Positions 63,842 through 64,000 of a stretch of 64,000 nt of DNA are shown one piece after another. The notes beneath the pieces are model-generated. The model did not search any database. It was not told the origin of the DNA and saw only the letters and a program-made list of their open reading frames with translations. The position numbers and the translations under genes are program-made. The first letter of the stretch is position 1. Each line of letters begins with the position of its first letter. This stretch comes from Acinetobacter qingfengensis (GTDB taxonomy: Bacteria > Pseudomonadota > Gammaproteobacteria > Pseudomonadales > Moraxellaceae). The stretch is taken from positions 62,001 to 126,000 of the forward strand of contig NZ_VXKN01000010.1 of the NCBI RefSeq assembly GCF_008693185.1. The letters run 5' to 3'.

Positions 63842-64000
63842 ATGATTTTAATGAATTCGTCCAATTTAAATCTTGAATATAACGAAAAACGAGCACGTAA
63901 AGCTGCTCTAAGCAGTTTTGTCGGTGCAGTTGTCGACTGGTACGATTTTCTATTATATGGGATTGTGGCTGCACTCGTATTTAAAGATCAATTTTTTCCA
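63842..64000 (+). CDS. MFS transporter, MHS (ShiA/ProP-like) family, 3' end outside window
   Basis: The visible 53 codons read MILMNSSNLNLEYNEKRARK then AALSSFVGAVVDWYDFLLYG and VAALVFKDQFFP. The A-x-x-x-G-x-x-V/I-D/E-W-Y-D-F segment at the start of helix 1 is the hallmark of metabolite:H+ symporters such as ShiA, KgtP and ProP. The gene runs off the right edge. Start is the ATG at 63842 or 63851. Confidence 0.8.
   Translation, partial: MILMNSSNLNLEYNEKRARKAALSSFVGAVVDWYDFLLYGIVAALVFKDQFFP

Noticed and set aside
1..64000. Search for tRNA, rRNA, prophage, CRISPR-Cas or classical defence islands
   Set aside because: No cloverleaf-like or rRNA segments, integrases, phage structural genes, cas genes or restriction-modification genes are visible.

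Overview
The window reads as an AT-rich chromosomal segment from a gammaproteobacterium of the genus Acinetobacter (Moraxellaceae). The evidence is gene content and order: a com/pil minor-pilin operon with a PilY1/ComC tip protein, a SpoT with a degraded synthetase half, a PglL-type O-oligosaccharyltransferase beside bacterioferritin, a pntA gene split in two, and a serA/D-2-hydroxyglutarate dehydrogenase pair. I see no rRNA, tRNA, CRISPR array, prophage or intact insertion sequence. Both ends cut genes: rnr at the left, an MHS-type MFS transporter at the right.

Layout. 1-6 kb: RNase R end, a LysR regulator divergent from an MFS exporter, an SDR oxidoreductase, and a YpfH-type esterase. 6-12.4 kb: oligopeptidase A (prlC), a decayed pilin/PilX-like pair, YheV, an unknown membrane protein, YgfX/SdhE, hemerythrin, and an RhtA-like exporter. 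12.5-23 kb: serA divergent from D-2-hydroxyglutarate dehydrogenase, a YjbR protein, an MFS gene with a 35-residue downstream ORF, an AAHS transporter with D-lactate dehydrogenase, and a YccS/FUSC protein. 23-27.5 kb: DUF4375, a tautomerase/CMD pair divergent from a LysR gene, TetR, and TSUP. 27.5-30.8 kb: the rpsP-rimM-trmD-rplS operon, then truB. 30.9-39.2 kb: a Uma2 protein converging on the seven-gene minor pilus operon (FimT/FimU-like, pilV, pilW, pilX, pilY1, two PilE-like pilins). 39.4-44.2 kb: ispH divergent from gmk-rpoZ-spoT-ridA. 44.4-49 kb: iron storage (bfd, bfr), PglL, ogt, MFS. 49-55.6 kb: ZnuD, a YheT hydrolase, DUF4184, aspS. 55.6-64 kb: pntA1-pntA2-pntB, LD-carboxypeptidase, pirin, PspC, an unknown TM/coiled-coil protein, a phospholipase D/cardiolipin synthase-like protein, and the partial transporter.

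How it fits together. Most of the window is core housekeeping: translation, RNA decay, stringent response, NADPH balance, isoprenoid and serine synthesis. The surface-related part is the pilus operon, needed in this genus for pili and DNA uptake, plus PglL, which glycosylates pilins and other exported proteins. Metal economy appears twice: bfd/bfr behind a Fur-like box, and znuD behind a Zur-like palindrome.

The points most worth a second look are: a single-base frameshift in a nine-T tract that cuts the start of pglL off from its body; a 46-residue pilin remnant followed by a PilX-like gene with an ochre codon at position 9; a bacterioferritin that keeps the haem Met52 but lacks three ferroxidase ligands; a roughly 150-residue Thr-rich insert in the PilY1 propeller; a nine-codon leader ORF with a strong ribosome binding site ahead of rplS; a repeated CU-rich motif next to three terminators; and a promoter/operator with no gene behind it near 15.4 kb.
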